Of a stretch of DNA of 5,467 nucleotides, positions 5,337-5,467 are shown in pieces; positions within the stretch are counted from its first letter, which is position 1, and every line of letters starts with the position of its first letter. The notes under the pieces are model-generated. The model searched no databases, was not told where the DNA came from, and saw only the letters and a program-made list of their open reading frames with translations. The DNA comes from Acidobacteriota bacterium (GTDB lineage: Bacteria; Acidobacteriota; Terriglobia; Acidiferrales; UBA7541), in assembly GCA_003153585.1 (NCBI GenBank), contig PLZZ01000142.1, forward strand, positions 627-6,093, written 5' to 3'. Made by a program: the position numbers and the translations under genes.

Positions 5337-5467
5337 TTTCTTGACTAACGCGTCGTGAAGGCGGTGGCGCATGTCTTCCGGAAGCGGCGCAGGTTCAGAG
5401 TTGCAGTAGATTTGAATGGTCTTTTTAGTGGTGTCCACGATGAGTTTGCAGTTCTTGCATTTGGCCA
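5316..5467 (-). CDS. Small Cys-containing basic protein (start cut by window edge)
   Basis: Reading the minus strand from the right edge gives 49 codons and a TAG stop (complement of 5316-5318). The product begins AKCKNCKLIVD, continues TTKKTIQIYCNSE, PAPLPEDMRHRLHDALVKK and ends LGRPRA. The two bases beyond the first full codon read TG on this strand, so one more base outside the window would make ATG, GTG or TTG. The likely complete product is therefore about 50 residues starting M-A-K-C. CKNC plus a third Cys (about residue 22) after a beta-like stretch resembles a zinc ribbon that lacks one ligand, and an amphipathic basic helix follows. This looks like a real gene: it has a protein-like composition, a coherent architecture and a convergent placement 12 nt from the neighbouring stop. 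Function is not recognised; nucleic-acid or metal binding is a guess. Confidence 0.6.
   Translation of the reverse strand, partial: AKCKNCKLIVDTTKKTIQIYCNSEPAPLPEDMRHRLHDALVKKLGRPRA

Noticed and set aside
1..5467. Mobile element, CRISPR, tRNA or defence-system signature
   Set aside because: No transposase or integrase motifs, regularly spaced repeats, tRNA-like cloverleaf, or nuclease/NTPase effector motifs were seen. The hairpins found are short and local.

Overview
The window reads as a stretch of a moderately GC-rich Gram-negative-type chromosome, most likely from an Acidobacteriota (Terriglobia/Koribacter-like) genome. That placement is an inference from the kind of proteins present (zinc-ribbon/PspC fusion, group III-type phosphofructokinase ends, secreted SH3-like and NHL-propeller proteins, an MCFSA-type membrane protein) and was not tested by any search. 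There is no rRNA, tRNA, CRISPR array, transposase or other clear mobile element.

Layout: (1) 67-417 (+), a small zinc-ribbon plus PspC-domain membrane protein. (2) 450-896 (-), a four-helix DoxX-family membrane protein, convergent with the first gene across a short hairpin-rich gap. (3) 897-1141, a divergent intergenic region with a weak promoter candidate on each strand. (4) 1142-1396 (+), an 84-codon remnant of 6-phosphofructokinase in which the N-terminal and C-terminal ends are joined in frame and the whole catalytic middle is absent. (5) 1393-2394 (+), an anchored SH3-like-domain protein that overlaps the remnant by 4 nt. (6) 2459-3403 (+), a secreted six-bladed NHL-type beta-propeller with no Shine-Dalgarno sequence and possibly a leaderless start. 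(7) 3404-3599, a gap with two overlapping, mutually exclusive hairpins. (8) 3600-4262 (+), a seven-helix MCFSA-type (DUF6629-like) membrane protein. (9) 4302-5303 (+), an ornithine cyclodeaminase/mu-crystallin family NAD(P)-binding enzyme. (10) 5316-5467 (-), a 50-residue Cys-containing mini-protein whose start codon appears to be cut by the window edge.

The genes do not form one obvious pathway. The tightest link is the phosphofructokinase remnant and the SH3-like gene, whose translational overlap has survived the internal deletion. I do not see a convincing new multi-gene system. The observations most worth following are the phosphofructokinase end-to-end fusion, the missing acidic residue in the cyclodeaminase-like enzyme, and the small Cys protein at the right edge.
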